This document shows, piece after piece, positions 27,247-35,793 of a stretch of DNA of 64,000 bases. Both the position numbers and the translations under genes were made by a program. Within the stretch, counting starts at the first letter, position 1. The number at the start of each line of letters is the position of its first letter. Origin of the DNA: DATHTS01 sp041940425. Lineage in GTDB: Bacteria > Acidobacteriota > Blastocatellia > Pyrinomonadales > Pyrinomonadaceae. Where the stretch lies: NCBI GenBank assembly GCA_041940425.1, contig JBGTSF010000001.1, positions 1 through 64,000 on the forward strand, given 5' to 3'. The notes under the pieces were generated by a model, which saw only the letters and a list, made by a program, of their open reading frames with translations, did not search any database and was not told the origin of the DNA.

Positions 27247-29010
27247 ATGGGAAAAATATTTCAGTTTGGAAAATTTAAACTAAACGCCGACGATCAGACG
27301 CTTTCGGTTGACGAAAAGGCGATTCGTCTGACGACCAAAGAATTTGAAATTTTGATTCTGTTGATTGAAAACAACGGTCAGCTCCTTTCCAAAGACGAGA
27401 TGATGAACGCGATTTGGCAGGAAACCTTTGTCGAGGAGAGCAATCTCGCGCACTATATTTCGCGGCTCAGAAAAATCCTGAATAGCGACGGACAGGAATA
27501 TATCAAAACGTATTCAAAACGCGGTTATCGTTTTTCCGCCGCGCTTTCGGTTTCGGAAAACAATTCGATTATCGAACGCCGGATTCGTCTGCAAATCACG
27601 CAAAAAGATGAACTGACTCAAAAAAAACTCGGCGAAATAAACAGTCTTGCGGTTTTGCCTTTTTATTTGTTGGGTTTTCAAACCGACGAGGAATTTTTGG
27701 GTTTGGGCATGACCGACGCGCTCATTACGCAGCTCAATCAAACCGGACAAATCATCGTCCGTCCGACGGCGGCGATCTTGCAATATGCGGGTTCACCGCA
27801 AAATCCGGCGGAGATCGGTAATAATTTAGGTGTTGATGCCGTTCTGCAGGGCAGTTTTCAAAAGTCGGGAAACAAATTGCGGCTAAATGTTCAGATGCTC
27901 GAAACAAAGAGCGAAAACATCACCTGGGCGGAAGTTTTTAATTCGGAAATCGAAGATATTTTTGCCGTTCAGGACAAAATTGCGGAAAAGATCGTCAGCG
28001 CGCTCAGCAAAAAACTGTCTGCGGAATCGCAAGCCGGTTTGACCAAACGCTACACCGAAAATATCGAGGCGTATCAGGAATATCTGAAGGGCAGATTTTA
28101 TTGGAACAAACGCTCGGTCGAAAATATAAAAAAGGCTCTCGTTCATTTTGAAAAAGCCATCGAACTCGAACCGCTCTACGCGCTCGCCTACACGGGAATC
28201 GCCGCCGTTTACGAAACTTTGCCGCTGCTTGACGAAATTCCGCCGCGCAATGCTTTCCCGCGGGCAAAAGCCGCGACCTTGCGCGCATTGGAAATTGACC
28301 CGAATCTGGCGGAAGCGCACGCCGCGCTCGGAATCTATCTGATGAATTACGAATGGAACTGGCAAGGCGCGGAGGTTTCGTTCAGAAAAGCCATCGAACT
28401 CAACGACAACTACGCCGCCGGACATCAAATTTACGCGACTTTTCTACTGCGTCTGGGGCGCGTTGCCGATGCCGTTATCGAACTGAAAAAAGCCCGGACG
28501 CTCGACCCGCTTTCACCCGTTATCAATACGTGGCTTGCCGAGGCTTTCAGCTATCTCGGCGAATATGAAGCCTCGATTTTGCTGCATAAGGAAACCATCA
28601 GTTTTTCGCCCGATTATTTTTTGGCTTACTATCATCTGACGCTGACTTATGTGATGAATAATCAACCGGACGAAGCGGTCAAAATTTCCGAAGCGGCTCT
28701 AAGGCTTTCGAATGACAGCTCGCTCGCCCAATATTCTTCCGTCGTCTTGCAAATCGTTCTGGGTAACAAAAAAGCGGCGCGGGCAACGCTTGAAAATCTG
28801 ATCGCGAGCCGCCGCCAAAAATATGTGAGCGCGTCGAACATCGCCAGTTGTTTCGCCGCCTTCAAGGAAAAGAAAAAAGCACTCGAATGGCTGGCGATCG
28901 GAATCGAGGAAAAAGACCCTAATCTGACCTGGACAAAAATTGATCCGGAATTTGTTTTTTTACGAAAAGATGCGGAATTTTTGAAAATTCTGCAGCAAAT
29001 AAATTTGTAA
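27247..29010 (+). CDS. Winged-helix (OmpR/CadC-type) TPR regulator
   Basis: A 587-residue protein. Residues 1-97 are a Trans_reg_C winged helix (IRLTTKEFEILILLIENNGQLLSKDEMMNAIW...YIKTYSKRGYRFSA). Residues about 130-260 are a TolB/cyclase-associated domain (LAVLPFYLLG...GMTDALITQLNQTGQIIVRPTAAI...VLQGSFQKSGNKLRLNVQM). TPR repeats fill about 270-560. No membrane helix separates the parts, so unlike CadC it seems to be cytoplasmic. It presumably binds DNA and is controlled by protein or ligand contacts. The start lacks a Shine-Dalgarno and directly follows three 10-bp tandem repeats. Confidence 0.9.
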   Translation: MGKIFQFGKFKLNADDQTLSVDEKAIRLTTKEFEILILLIENNGQLLSKDEMMNAIWQETFVEESNLAHYISRLRKILNSDGQEYIKTYSKRGYRFSAALSVSENNSIIERRIRLQITQKDELTQKKLGEINSLAVLPFYLLGFQTDEEFLGLGMTDALITQLNQTGQIIVRPTAAILQYAGSPQNPAEIGNNLGVDAVLQGSFQKSGNKLRLNVQMLETKSENITWAEVFNSEIEDIFAVQDKIAEKIVSALSKKLSAESQAGLTKRYTENIEAYQEYLKGRFYWNKRSVENIKKALVHFEKAIELEPLYALAYTGIAAVYETLPLLDEIPPRNAFPRAKAATLRALEIDPNLAEAHAALGIYLMNYEWNWQGAEVSFRKAIELNDNYAAGHQIYATFLLRLGRVADAVIELKKARTLDPLSPVINTWLAEAFSYLGEYEASILLHKETISFSPDYFLAYYHLTLTYVMNNQPDEAVKISEAALRLSNDSSLAQYSSVVLQIVLGNKKAARATLENLIASRRQKYVSASNIASCFAAFKEKKKALEWLAIGIEEKDPNLTWTKIDPEFVFLRKDAEFLKILQQINL

Positions 29011-29019
29011 AATACTAGA

Positions 29020-29739
29020 TCAACTATTTAGCGCAAGACGCTGGATCGCAAAAAGTTCGTTGATTCCGATTTCGGCGAGCGCGAGCATTTCGTTCATCTG
29101 TTCGCGTGTGAACGGGGCGCGTTCCGCTGTTCCCTGAATTTCGATAAATTTTCCCGCTCCCGTGCAGACGATGTTCATATCAACTTCGGCGGTCGAATCT
29201 TCTTCGTATTTCAGATCGAGGATCGGCGTGCCTTCGATAATGCCGACGCTGACGGCGGCGACTTCCGATAGGATAGGCGAGGTTTTAACAATCCCGTTTT
29301 TAATGAGCTTGCGGCAGGCGAGCGCGAGCGCGACATACGCGCCCGTGATCGAAGCGCAGCGCGTTCCGCCGTCCGCCTGAATCACGTCACAGTCAATAAA
29401 GATTTGCCGTTCGCCCAAAAGTTTGGTATCAACGACGGCTCGCAAACTGCGTCCGATGAGGCGTTGAATTTCCTGCGTTCTGCCCGACGGTCGCAGGGTT
29501 TCGCGGTTTGTTCTGGTCTGCGTCGCGCGCGGCAGCATCGCGTATTCCGCCGTTACCCATCCCGTTCCTTTGTTTCGCAAAAAAGGCGGAACTCTCTCTT
29601 CGACCGAAGCCGTGCAGATGACTTTCGTCCCGCCCACTTCGATCAGCGCGGAGCCTTCGGCATACGGCGAAATGTTCGGCGTAATCTTCGTGTTTCTGAT
29701 CTGGTCAACCGTGCGATTATCTATTCTTGTGTAGCTCAT
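29020..29739 (-). CDS. rph: Ribonuclease PH
   Basis: A 239-residue phosphorolytic 3'-5' exoribonuclease that trims tRNA 3' ends. The family phrases are PSGRTQEIQRLIGRSLRAV, FIDCDVIQADGGTR and TGAYVAL, and the length is standard. It starts with MSYTRIDNRTVDQIR. It lies downstream of murI on the same strand with a 60-bp gap occupied by a short inverted repeat, and is tail-to-tail with the wHTH-TPR gene, 9 bp away. Confidence 0.96.
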   Translation of the reverse strand: MSYTRIDNRTVDQIRNTKITPNISPYAEGSALIEVGGTKVICTASVEERVPPFLRNKGTGWVTAEYAMLPRATQTRTNRETLRPSGRTQEIQRLIGRSLRAVVDTKLLGERQIFIDCDVIQADGGTRCASITGAYVALALACRKLIKNGIVKTSPILSEVAAVSVGIIEGTPILDLKYEEDSTAEVDMNIVCTGAGKFIEIQGTAERAPFTREQMNEMLALAEIGINELFAIQRLALNS

Positions 29740-29750
29740 TTTTGGTAATT

Positions 29751-29795
29751 GATAACTGGTAATTGGTAACTGGTTTTTTGCTAATTACCAGTTAC
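29751..29795. repeat. Inverted repeat of GGTAATT/AACTGG words
   Basis: GATAACTGGTAATT (29751-29764) pairs with AATTACCAGTTAC (29783-29795) apart from one base. Further copies of GGTAATTGG and AACTGG lie inside. It fills the rph-murI gap. Confidence 0.75.
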
Positions 29796-29799
29796 TTTC

Positions 29800-30675
29800 T
29801 CATAATTTATCTCCGCCAAACACTTCAACGGCTTCGAGTTTTGCCGGCTTGCTTCCTAAAAATCTTTCGGCGACGCGGGAAAATCTTTCCGCCGCGTCCG
29901 TAACATAAAAATGATCGAGATCGTCGCAAAGTCTGCGCTCGCCTGAAATTTTATTTTGATTTGCCAAACCTTTCGATGTTAAAAGTTTTTCGGCTTCTTC
30001 GGCGCACGCTTCGCCCGAATCAATGAGTGTAACATTTGTTCCGACGGTTTGCCCGATTACTTCGCGCAAAATCGGATAATGCGTGCATCCCAGCACGAGT
30101 GCTTCGGGCTTGAACTCGATAATTTTGTTCAGATATTTTTTAGCAATCGAAAATGTTTCCGATTCTTGCGTCCAGCCTTCTTCGGCAAGCGGCACGAAAA
30201 GCGGGCAAGCCGTCTGAATAATTTCCGCCGTTTCCGATGCCTGACGAATCGAAGCGGCGTAAGCGCCGCTCTGGACGGTCGCTTCCGTAGCGATGACGGC
30301 GATGCGCGGTTTTTTATTTTGCTTTGTAATTTCGACCGCTTTTCTCGCGCCCGGACCGATCACGCCGACCACATCAATGCCGATTTGAGCGCGGATTTTC
30401 GGAAGCGCCAGAGCCGAAGCCGTGTTGCACGCGACGACTAAAATTTTTATTCCGCGCGAAGCCAAAAACTGCGAATTTTCGATGGCGTAGCGTTCGACCG
30501 TCGCCAGCGACTTTGTTCCGTAAGGCACGCGCGCCGTGTCGCCGAGATAGATAAATCTTTCATCCGGCAGACGATCATGCAGAGCGCGATAGACGGTCAA
30601 ACCGCCGACACCACTGTCGAAAATGCCGATCGGCAGATTCGTTTTTTCCGAATTGTTTTCAGAATTCACTTTCAT
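29800..30675 (-). CDS. murI: Glutamate racemase
   Basis: A 291-residue racemase that makes D-glutamate for peptidoglycan. The two catalytic cysteine regions are VVACNTASA and LGCTHYPIL, and the start of the fold is IGIFDSGVGGLTVYRAL. A short charged leader (MKVNSENNSEKTNLP) precedes it, so a start inside that leader is possible. It is upstream of rph on the same strand; the co-location is not a known functional unit. Confidence 0.95.
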   Translation of the reverse strand: MKVNSENNSEKTNLPIGIFDSGVGGLTVYRALHDRLPDERFIYLGDTARVPYGTKSLATVERYAIENSQFLASRGIKILVVACNTASALALPKIRAQIGIDVVGVIGPGARKAVEITKQNKKPRIAVIATEATVQSGAYAASIRQASETAEIIQTACPLFVPLAEEGWTQESETFSIAKKYLNKIIEFKPEALVLGCTHYPILREVIGQTVGTNVTLIDSGEACAEEAEKLLTSKGLANQNKISGERRLCDDLDHFYVTDAAERFSRVAERFLGSKPAKLEAVEVFGGDKL

Positions 30676-30760
30676 CCGGGCGAAAGAGAAAGGATAAATT
30701 TCGTGTTCGGAAAAGTCAAAATTCGATTTTGATTTGAACGGGAATTTGTAAAATTAAAAT

Positions 30761-30792
30761 GACAAACCGCCGTCTGCGGTCGGCGGTTTGTC
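30761..30792 (-). terminator. Terminator of the pqqD-like gene
   Basis: GACAAACCGCCG and CGGCGGTTTGTC form a 12-bp perfect stem with an 8-nt loop, followed on the minus strand by ATTTTAATTTT. Confidence 0.85.
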
Positions 30793-30822
30793 ATCGTGCG
30801 GGGGTTATCAACAAAACAAAAT

Positions 30823-31092
30823 TTAAGTAAACTGGTTGAGAGGTTCTAAAAGTCTTTCATAGTATAAACGGTTCAACGCCATCAAAACGACGCTTTCGCT
30901 GACCGATACGCCGAGTTCGTGTTCCATCTCTTCGGCGATTTCATACGTTTCATGTCTGCCGTCGCATTTTTCCCAGACGTATGCGGAAGTCGGGTTGAGC
31001 CGAATCTGTTTTCGATTTAAAAGGTCTTCGATAAAAAGTTCGCCCGTCTGGCGCTGGACTACCAAATCATTTCTTCTTGCAACCGGTTTCAT
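30823..31092 (-). CDS. Stand-alone PqqD-like protein
   Basis: About 89 residues from ATG 31092; a GTG six bases upstream is possible but too close to the AGGGGA site. The sequence (RRNDLVVQRQTGELFIEDLLNRKQIRLNPTSAYVWEKCDG...EIAEEMEHELGVS...LMALNRLYYERLLEP) fits the PqqD/RiPP-recognition-element winged-helix fold, which binds leader peptides for radical SAM or other modifying enzymes. No such enzyme or precursor is seen within the window. It has its own terminator and lies just beyond the tmRNA gene on the same strand. Its partner is unknown. Confidence 0.8.
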   Translation of the reverse strand: MKPVARRNDLVVQRQTGELFIEDLLNRKQIRLNPTSAYVWEKCDGRHETYEIAEEMEHELGVSVSESVVLMALNRLYYERLLEPLNQFT

Positions 31093-31247
31093 ACTCACTT
31101 CCCCTTCTGATTAAAAATTTCGCACGCAGGCAAATTTCTTATAGGGCAATGAACGTGCCAGTTTTTAAAGAAATTTTATAATGTCCGTAAATAGCGGAGA
31201 ATATCCGAAAATTGAAAGTTTTGAAAGCCGATTTAAAAAAAGTAAAT

Positions 31248-31262
31248 CGGTCAAAATGACCG
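31248..31262 (-). terminator. Likely tmRNA terminator
   Basis: CGGTCA-TTT-TGACCG on the minus strand is followed by ATTTACTTTTTTT, downstream of the tmRNA 3' end. Confidence 0.65.
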
Positions 31263-31292
31263 AAATCTAAAATATAAAATCTAAAATTGATT

Positions 31293-31664
31293 TGGTGGAG
31301 GCGGCGGGAATCGAACCCGCATCCAAGAGTTGCGACCAGTGGACTCTACACGTTTAGTCAGTTTGCTTAAAATCTCATTCGCAGAAAGTCAGCAAACTGA
31401 CAAAACCTTTCTGCAAACCAGCCTGACTTTGTTTCGTTCGCATTCACAGGCGGAGAACGCGAACTAGCTTGAACTGTGTTGTGCCTTAACCGGTCGCATC
31501 AAGCGGACTTCCGGCAAGACATCGCTGTTGCTAAAAAAATTTAGGCAGCGAGAGCTAATTCTTGATTAGCATTTGTGTTTTGCTTGGTGTTTTAACGAGC
31601 TAACAAGCAAGCCCGACGTGCATCCAAAGATCTATACAAGCCCCTGTCGAAGCCTGTCGCCCCC
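31293..31664 (-). ncRNA. ssrA: tmRNA
   Basis: A one-piece tmRNA of about 372 nt that rescues stalled ribosomes. The 5' end GGGGGCG pairs with CGCCTCC near the 3' end (one G-U pair) to make the tRNA-like acceptor, followed by discriminator A and an encoded CCA (31293-31295). The T-arm reads GGGTTCGATTCCC. The tag reading frame is at 31541-31570: GCU AAU CAA GAA UUA GCU CUC GCU GCC UAA, giving ANQELALAA; the resume position is inferred from the ALAA ending and stop codon. SmpB is not encoded in this window. Confidence 0.95.
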
Positions 31665-31765
31665 AAATTCGAGGAGTTGTCAGTTTACAGCATTTAGACG
31701 TGAAAACAAAGGCGCAAGTTGTAAATTTTCTCAGGTTGCAAGGGGCGTTCGACCCGTATTTTGAA

Positions 31766-31812
31766 CGGGAAAAAAGCGCGGTCATTTAAGATAAAACCGC
31801 GCTTTTTTCCGT
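31766..31812 (-). terminator. Terminator of the cysteine protease gene
   Basis: AAAAAAGCGCGGT and ACCGCGCTTTTTT form a long stem; on the minus strand it lies 17 bp after the protease stop and ends in a T-run. It also insulates the tmRNA gene. Confidence 0.85.
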
Positions 31813-31828
31813 TTAGTTTCCGGCAAAA

Positions 31829-32359
31829 TTACCTGTATGTAATGTTCATCCAACCGCTCAAACTTCCGCCCGCGCCCGCCGGATTATATGCCGGAAGATT
31901 TTTGCGTTTGACTTCGACCAGACCATACCACGGATCGAGAAAAACGATCGTACCGTCGGAATATACTTTGCGGCAGACGACGAAATGACCGCCTTTTGTC
32001 CATTGAATATGGCAGATCGTCGGCGTTCGGTCTTTAACGTAATGATACAGATAATCGTAAATTTTATTGGTCGTAACCTGCGTGACGGCGTAGGTTTTGA
32101 CACCTAACGCGTTCAGAACGTCCGTCAGATTGCCCGCGTTCGTTCCGTCCTTAGCTTTGTAGCTTCCCGGATATTTCTGAGAGATCTCTCTCGCTCTGCC
32201 TTCCGCGTCAACCATACATTGCAGTTTATATTGGCTCTCCGTCATAGCGATCGAAGCCGGACCGCAGGACATAGAAAATTCCTGATAGATCAAATAATGC
32301 ACCGCGCCTTTGCTGTCGCTTACTGGTTTTGCCGTTCCTTTTTCTGTTTCCCAACTCAT
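31829..32359 (-). CDS. Papain-like (C39/C70-type) cysteine protease
   Basis: A 176-residue protein without signal peptide. The catalytic cysteine is in EFSMSCGPASIAM, the histidine in WTKGGHFVVCRK and the aspartate in VFLDPWYGLVEV, the order seen in C39-like and AvrRpt2-like cysteine proteases. A strong AAGGAG site precedes the ATG and a strong terminator follows. It lies between bcp and tmRNA on the same strand, with the PqqD-like gene 0.7 kb further on. The substrate is unknown; leader-peptide cleavage is one possibility but no precursor or ABC exporter is nearby. Confidence 0.78.
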   Translation of the reverse strand: MSWETEKGTAKPVSDSKGAVHYLIYQEFSMSCGPASIAMTESQYKLQCMVDAEGRAREISQKYPGSYKAKDGTNAGNLTDVLNALGVKTYAVTQVTTNKIYDYLYHYVKDRTPTICHIQWTKGGHFVVCRKVYSDGTIVFLDPWYGLVEVKRKNLPAYNPAGAGGSLSGWMNITYR

Positions 32360-32438
32360 TTATAATTTTTAAAACTCCTTTTAGAAAAATTTCGTTGGTT
32401 TGACGCAAAACGATCGGAATTTTGCATCTCAAATAAAA

Positions 32439-32897
32439 TTATTCGCTAAATGCCTGTAAAATTTCGTCAGCGTGATCGTCAACTTTTACCTTGTCGAAAA
32501 TCTTTTTGACACGACCGTCTTCGTCAATCAAAAACGTCTTTCGCAAAATGCCGTTGTAGGTTCTGCCCATAAATTTTTTCTCGCCGTATGCGCCGTATTT
32601 GTCGGCGACCGCGTGATCCGCGTCAATCAGAAGATCGAACGGCAGATCGTATTTCGAGATAAATTTTTGATGCTTCGCCTCGCTGTCCATCGAAACGCCG
32701 TAAACCGTGATCCCCGCTTTTTGCAAATCTTTAAAACCGTCGCGCAAACTGCACGCTTGTTTCGTACAGCCGGGCGTGTCGTCTTTCGGATAAAAATAAA
32801 GCGCGATCTTTTTGCCGCGTTCGTCTGCGAGTTTTACCGTTTCCCCGTTTTGATTCTTCAGTTTGAAATCGGGCGCTTTGCCGCCTTCTTTGACCAT
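32439..32897 (-). CDS. bcp: Thioredoxin-dependent peroxiredoxin, BCP type
   Basis: A 152-residue thiol peroxidase of the BCP/PrxQ family that reduces peroxides with electrons from thioredoxin. The peroxidatic cysteine is in DTPGCTKQACSLRDGF, with a second cysteine five residues later, the PrxQ pattern. The start GGKAPDFKLKNQNGE and length are typical. An AGGAGA site precedes the ATG. It is divergent from the YkgJ-like gene with a 51-bp shared upstream region. Confidence 0.94.
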   Translation of the reverse strand: MVKEGGKAPDFKLKNQNGETVKLADERGKKIALYFYPKDDTPGCTKQACSLRDGFKDLQKAGITVYGVSMDSEAKHQKFISKYDLPFDLLIDADHAVADKYGAYGEKKFMGRTYNGILRKTFLIDEDGRVKKIFDKVKVDDHADEILQAFSE

Positions 32898-32948
32898 TCG
32901 TTTTTTCTCCTGCGGAATTTATTTTGTTAAAATTGTAGCAAGCCGGAA

Positions 32949-33482
32949 ATGTTTATGAAAATGCTCGCCGAAACAAAAGCTTTGGAGAAATTAAGGAGTC
33001 TGAAAGCGGAATATAAAAAGCGGATTCGGGAAAATTTTGAGCATCGAGCAAAAAGCTGTCTGACTTGCCCGACGCAGGGCGCGTGCTGTCAGGACGAGCA
33101 TTTTGTCAATGTTCACATTACAAAACTGGAAGCCGTTTTGATCTTTCGGGAACTCGAAAAACTTTCCGCCGAAAAGCGAACGACGATTTTCGACCGCATC
33201 GAAAACGCGGTCGAAAGATACGATTTAAAATCCGAAGGCGACACGTTTCAAAAAACTTTCGCCTGTCCGCTTTTTGAAAAAGAAACGGGCTGTCTGATTC
33301 ACGCGGTCAAACCCGTGCCATGCATCCAGCACGCCTGTTACGAGCGCAAAGAAGACTTGCCGCCCGACGAACTGCAATCGGAAGCGGAAGAAAAGATCGA
33401 ACGGCTTGACCGGCGGACTTATAGAAAAAACGCGCTCTGGCTTCCGCTTCCCGTCTGGCTCGATCAAATAATAAATGATTAA
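32949..33482 (+). CDS. YkgJ-family cysteine-cluster protein
   Basis: A 177-residue protein with an N-terminal CxxC-x5-CC cluster (SCLTCPTQGACCQDEHF) and later cysteines in ACPLFEKETGCLIHAVKPVPCIQHACYE. This cysteine pattern is that of the YkgJ family (CxxCxxxxCC), expected to bind zinc or an iron-sulfur cluster. Methionines at residues 1, 3 and 5 leave the exact start open. Its 3' end overlaps by 4 bp the convergent membrane-protein gene at 33479. The biochemical role is unknown. Confidence 0.85.
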   Translation: MFMKMLAETKALEKLRSLKAEYKKRIRENFEHRAKSCLTCPTQGACCQDEHFVNVHITKLEAVLIFRELEKLSAEKRTTIFDRIENAVERYDLKSEGDTFQKTFACPLFEKETGCLIHAVKPVPCIQHACYERKEDLPPDELQSEAEEKIERLDRRTYRKNALWLPLPVWLDQIIND

Positions 33483-34051
33483 TTCAACGGCTCTTTCGAT
33501 TTGATTACAAACGCGATTGCGATACCTGCCAGAAGCCACCCGACCGCTTGGTCAATGCCCTGCGCCAGCATATAACCTGTCGGAAAGCCATACCAGTTCC
33601 AGAGCGAAACATCAATCGAAAGCCAGCCGACCAGCCCGATCAAAAGGGCGGCGACAATCCGTCTGCCGAACGAAACCGCCAGCCACGAAATCACCACAGC
33701 CGCGAAAAGTGCGGCGATGATGTTTGAAACCAGTTCGCGCAAAAGCTGTCCGACCGACATCGGGTCTTCGCCCGTCGGATGATAGATCAAAATCCCGCGC
33801 GGTCCCGCTTTGTATTTTTCCGCCCAGGCGTTCTGTTCTGCTTCGGAAACGTCGCCTTTGCTCTTATCCATTCCCGGATAAAAATAAAAACCCGGTTCAT
33901 TGATGTTCTGCTTCATTGTCGAAAGCACCGCGCTTTCATTCGGCATCATTTTTATACCGACTTCGCCCAGAGGCAAAACCGTGTGCGACACGAAACTCCA
34001 CAAAAACATCGCCAAACCGCCGATTATTCCCGCAATAATTAAACGCGCCAT
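33479..34051 (-). CDS. Membrane protein of unknown function
   Basis: A 190-residue protein with an N-terminal hydrophobic helix (LIIAGIIGGLAMFLWSFVSHTV), a soluble segment of about 75 residues (GIKMMPNESAVLSTMKQNINEPGFYFYPG...), and three more helices in the second half. No domain was recognised. A GGAGA site precedes the ATG. It is 12 bp downstream of another small membrane protein on the same strand, and both keep a helix-plus-SHT/SHAI N-terminal style, so they may be distant relatives or partners. Confidence 0.75.
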   Translation of the reverse strand: MARLIIAGIIGGLAMFLWSFVSHTVLPLGEVGIKMMPNESAVLSTMKQNINEPGFYFYPGMDKSKGDVSEAEQNAWAEKYKAGPRGILIYHPTGEDPMSVGQLLRELVSNIIAALFAAVVISWLAVSFGRRIVAALLIGLVGWLSIDVSLWNWYGFPTGYMLAQGIDQAVGWLLAGIAIAFVIKSKEPLN

Positions 34052-34063
34052 AATTTTTTCTCC

Positions 34064-34435
34064 TTAGATTTTTCTCAATTTTCCGCCTAGAATCGTCATC
34101 GGAATCAGCAAAAGAAGAAACGGAATGTGATACCAGAGCGGTATCTGACTCCACGCCGCCGCCTGAAAAGCGATGCCGACCAGAAGGAGTAACACGCCGA
34201 GGTATAAAGGCGATTTAGAATTTTCTTTCGCCAGCATCGCCGCGACGTAGCCGGCAACGATCGAGAAAATAAAACTTAGTATAAGTCTAATAATCAGATA
34301 AGCTGACGGAACACTCGATAAATCTTCGCTCGGTGCAAGACTAGGCGCAAGACCTACGATAATCGCGTGACTTCCGAGCCAGAGCACAGTCCAGACGATA
34401 AATCCGGCGATCACGCCGACAATGATTTTTCCCAT
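34064..34435 (-). CDS. Small four-helix membrane protein of unknown function
   Basis: A 123-residue, highly hydrophobic protein with four predicted helices: IIVGVIAGFIVWTVLWLGSH, a second from LIIRLILSFIFSIVAGY, then two that cover 75-115. No known motif was recognised. A strong AGGAGG site precedes the ATG. It is the first gene of a pair with the membrane protein at 33479 and is separated from the ATPase gene upstream by a terminator. Confidence 0.75.
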   Translation of the reverse strand: MGKIIVGVIAGFIVWTVLWLGSHAIIVGLAPSLAPSEDLSSVPSAYLIIRLILSFIFSIVAGYVAAMLAKENSKSPLYLGVLLLLVGIAFQAAAWSQIPLWYHIPFLLLLIPMTILGGKLRKI

Positions 34436-34466
34436 AATTTTTCCTCCTCAAAATTTAAATAAAAAA

Positions 34467-34509
34467 AGGACAAGAGAAATTTTTCCCGAAACTTCCCTTG
34501 TCCGTTTTT
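34467..34509 (-). terminator. Terminator of the ATPase gene
   Basis: GGACAAG...CTTGTCC arms with a purine-rich interior form a hairpin followed on the minus strand by seven T residues. Confidence 0.75.
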
Positions 34510-34553
34510 CTGCCCCTGTTTGTTCTTGCCCTTTGCTTTTCAGCAAAACTTTT

Positions 34554-35588
34554 TTACGCGACCTTTTTCTTTGCCGCTTGTTTCGTGTCGGCGACTTCCG
34601 CCTTCATCTTTTCGATCCGCGCCGTCATCCGCCCGTCGAGATCGGCGATCTGTTCCGCCGACAGATGATAAATATTGGGTTGATTATGATAGATTTTCGC
34701 GCCCGTTACAATGTCGGCTTTCTTAAATCCGTTTTCTTCCGCTTTTTTGATTAAGTCTTCAATTGTCAATTCGTTTTTGACGAGTTTTAAAGGCTCGCGT
34801 TCTTCGATAAATTCGGGAACATTCGATTTGGCGGGCTTGTCGAACGCCAGTTCCAACGCCTGTTCGCCTTTCATATGATCGAGAAAATCTTTGAACGAAA
34901 CATTTCCCGTCATTTCAAACCCGACTTCAAAAGCGGGCGAATTCGATTTAATAACCTGAAAGACGCGGACGATCTCGCCGTCGCGTTCCTGCATCGAAAC
35001 CTCGATCATTACGTCAACGAAATATTCGAGTCCCGAAGCCGTCATCGGCAGCACGCGCCCGATCTCGTTGTCTTCCTTCGCTTCTTTTCCCTTCGCCGGA
35101 ATCTGGTCGGCGATGACGACCGATTTTCCGCTTTCGATGCAAAGTTTTCTCAAAACATTCTGCAGGATCATCTGGTCGGCGGCTAATTCTTCCGAAGAAG
35201 GCTGTGCCAACGGATCGCCCGTTTTCGCGCGCACGGCTTCGAGCATTTCCGAATGTTTTGCCGAAAAATACGCCGCCCAACTGTCGAGCGCGAAACAGCC
35301 GTAATTCTGCTCCCGACCTTCGCCGTTGATCGCCCATTCGATAAATTCGGGCAGTTCGTCCGTATGTTCGATTTCCAGCGCGTCGAACGTCTCGCCGACA
35401 CCGCGCAAAAGTCTCGCTTTGCGTTCCGTGTCAAAAATGCAAAGTTTGCCAAGACCGGCTTCGCTCATCGAGCGGATAAAATGGCTTTTGCCAACGCCCG
35501 CGCCGCCGCGAATCGCCATCACCAGACGCTGTTGACGCGGCACGCGGCTCAATGGATTGATTTTCGGTTTATTATTTGTAGAACTCAT
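34554..35588 (-). CDS. P-loop ATPase, RecA/Sak4-like
   Basis: A 344-residue protein. The Walker A motif is GGAGVGKSHF at about residues 28-37, with IFDTERKARLL and FALDSWAAYF as the following strand regions and VVIADQIPAKGKEA later; this resembles the single-domain RecA/Sak4 (AAA_24) ATPases best known from phages. The C-terminal 100 residues are a charged tail with a small helical region (TIEDLIKKAEENGFKKADIVTG) and a lysine-rich end. It has its own GGAGA site and terminator and no phage structural genes around it. A role in recombination or annealing is inference. Confidence 0.7.
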   Translation of the reverse strand: MSSTNNKPKINPLSRVPRQQRLVMAIRGGAGVGKSHFIRSMSEAGLGKLCIFDTERKARLLRGVGETFDALEIEHTDELPEFIEWAINGEGREQNYGCFALDSWAAYFSAKHSEMLEAVRAKTGDPLAQPSSEELAADQMILQNVLRKLCIESGKSVVIADQIPAKGKEAKEDNEIGRVLPMTASGLEYFVDVMIEVSMQERDGEIVRVFQVIKSNSPAFEVGFEMTGNVSFKDFLDHMKGEQALELAFDKPAKSNVPEFIEEREPLKLVKNELTIEDLIKKAEENGFKKADIVTGAKIYHNQPNIYHLSAEQIADLDGRMTARIEKMKAEVADTKQAAKKKVA

Positions 35589-35793
35589 TTCTTTTTCTCC
35601 TTAGTCAGCTTAATGTTTTTACTTACCTTTTCTCATCTAAATGCCTACCGTCAAAGACATTTCGTTTCATTGATGGCACAAAGATAGCATAAGTTGCAAG
35701 ATGTTTCAAGTGTGAAACAAGAAATTTTGAAAAAAATTATTCACTTTTTTTCGATTCGGGTGTAAATTAAAGGAAAATCCGAGGAAAAAGATA

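Noticed and set aside
34554..35588. Prophage around the Sak4-like ATPase
   Set aside because: No integrase, terminase, capsid, tail or lysis genes occur on either side.
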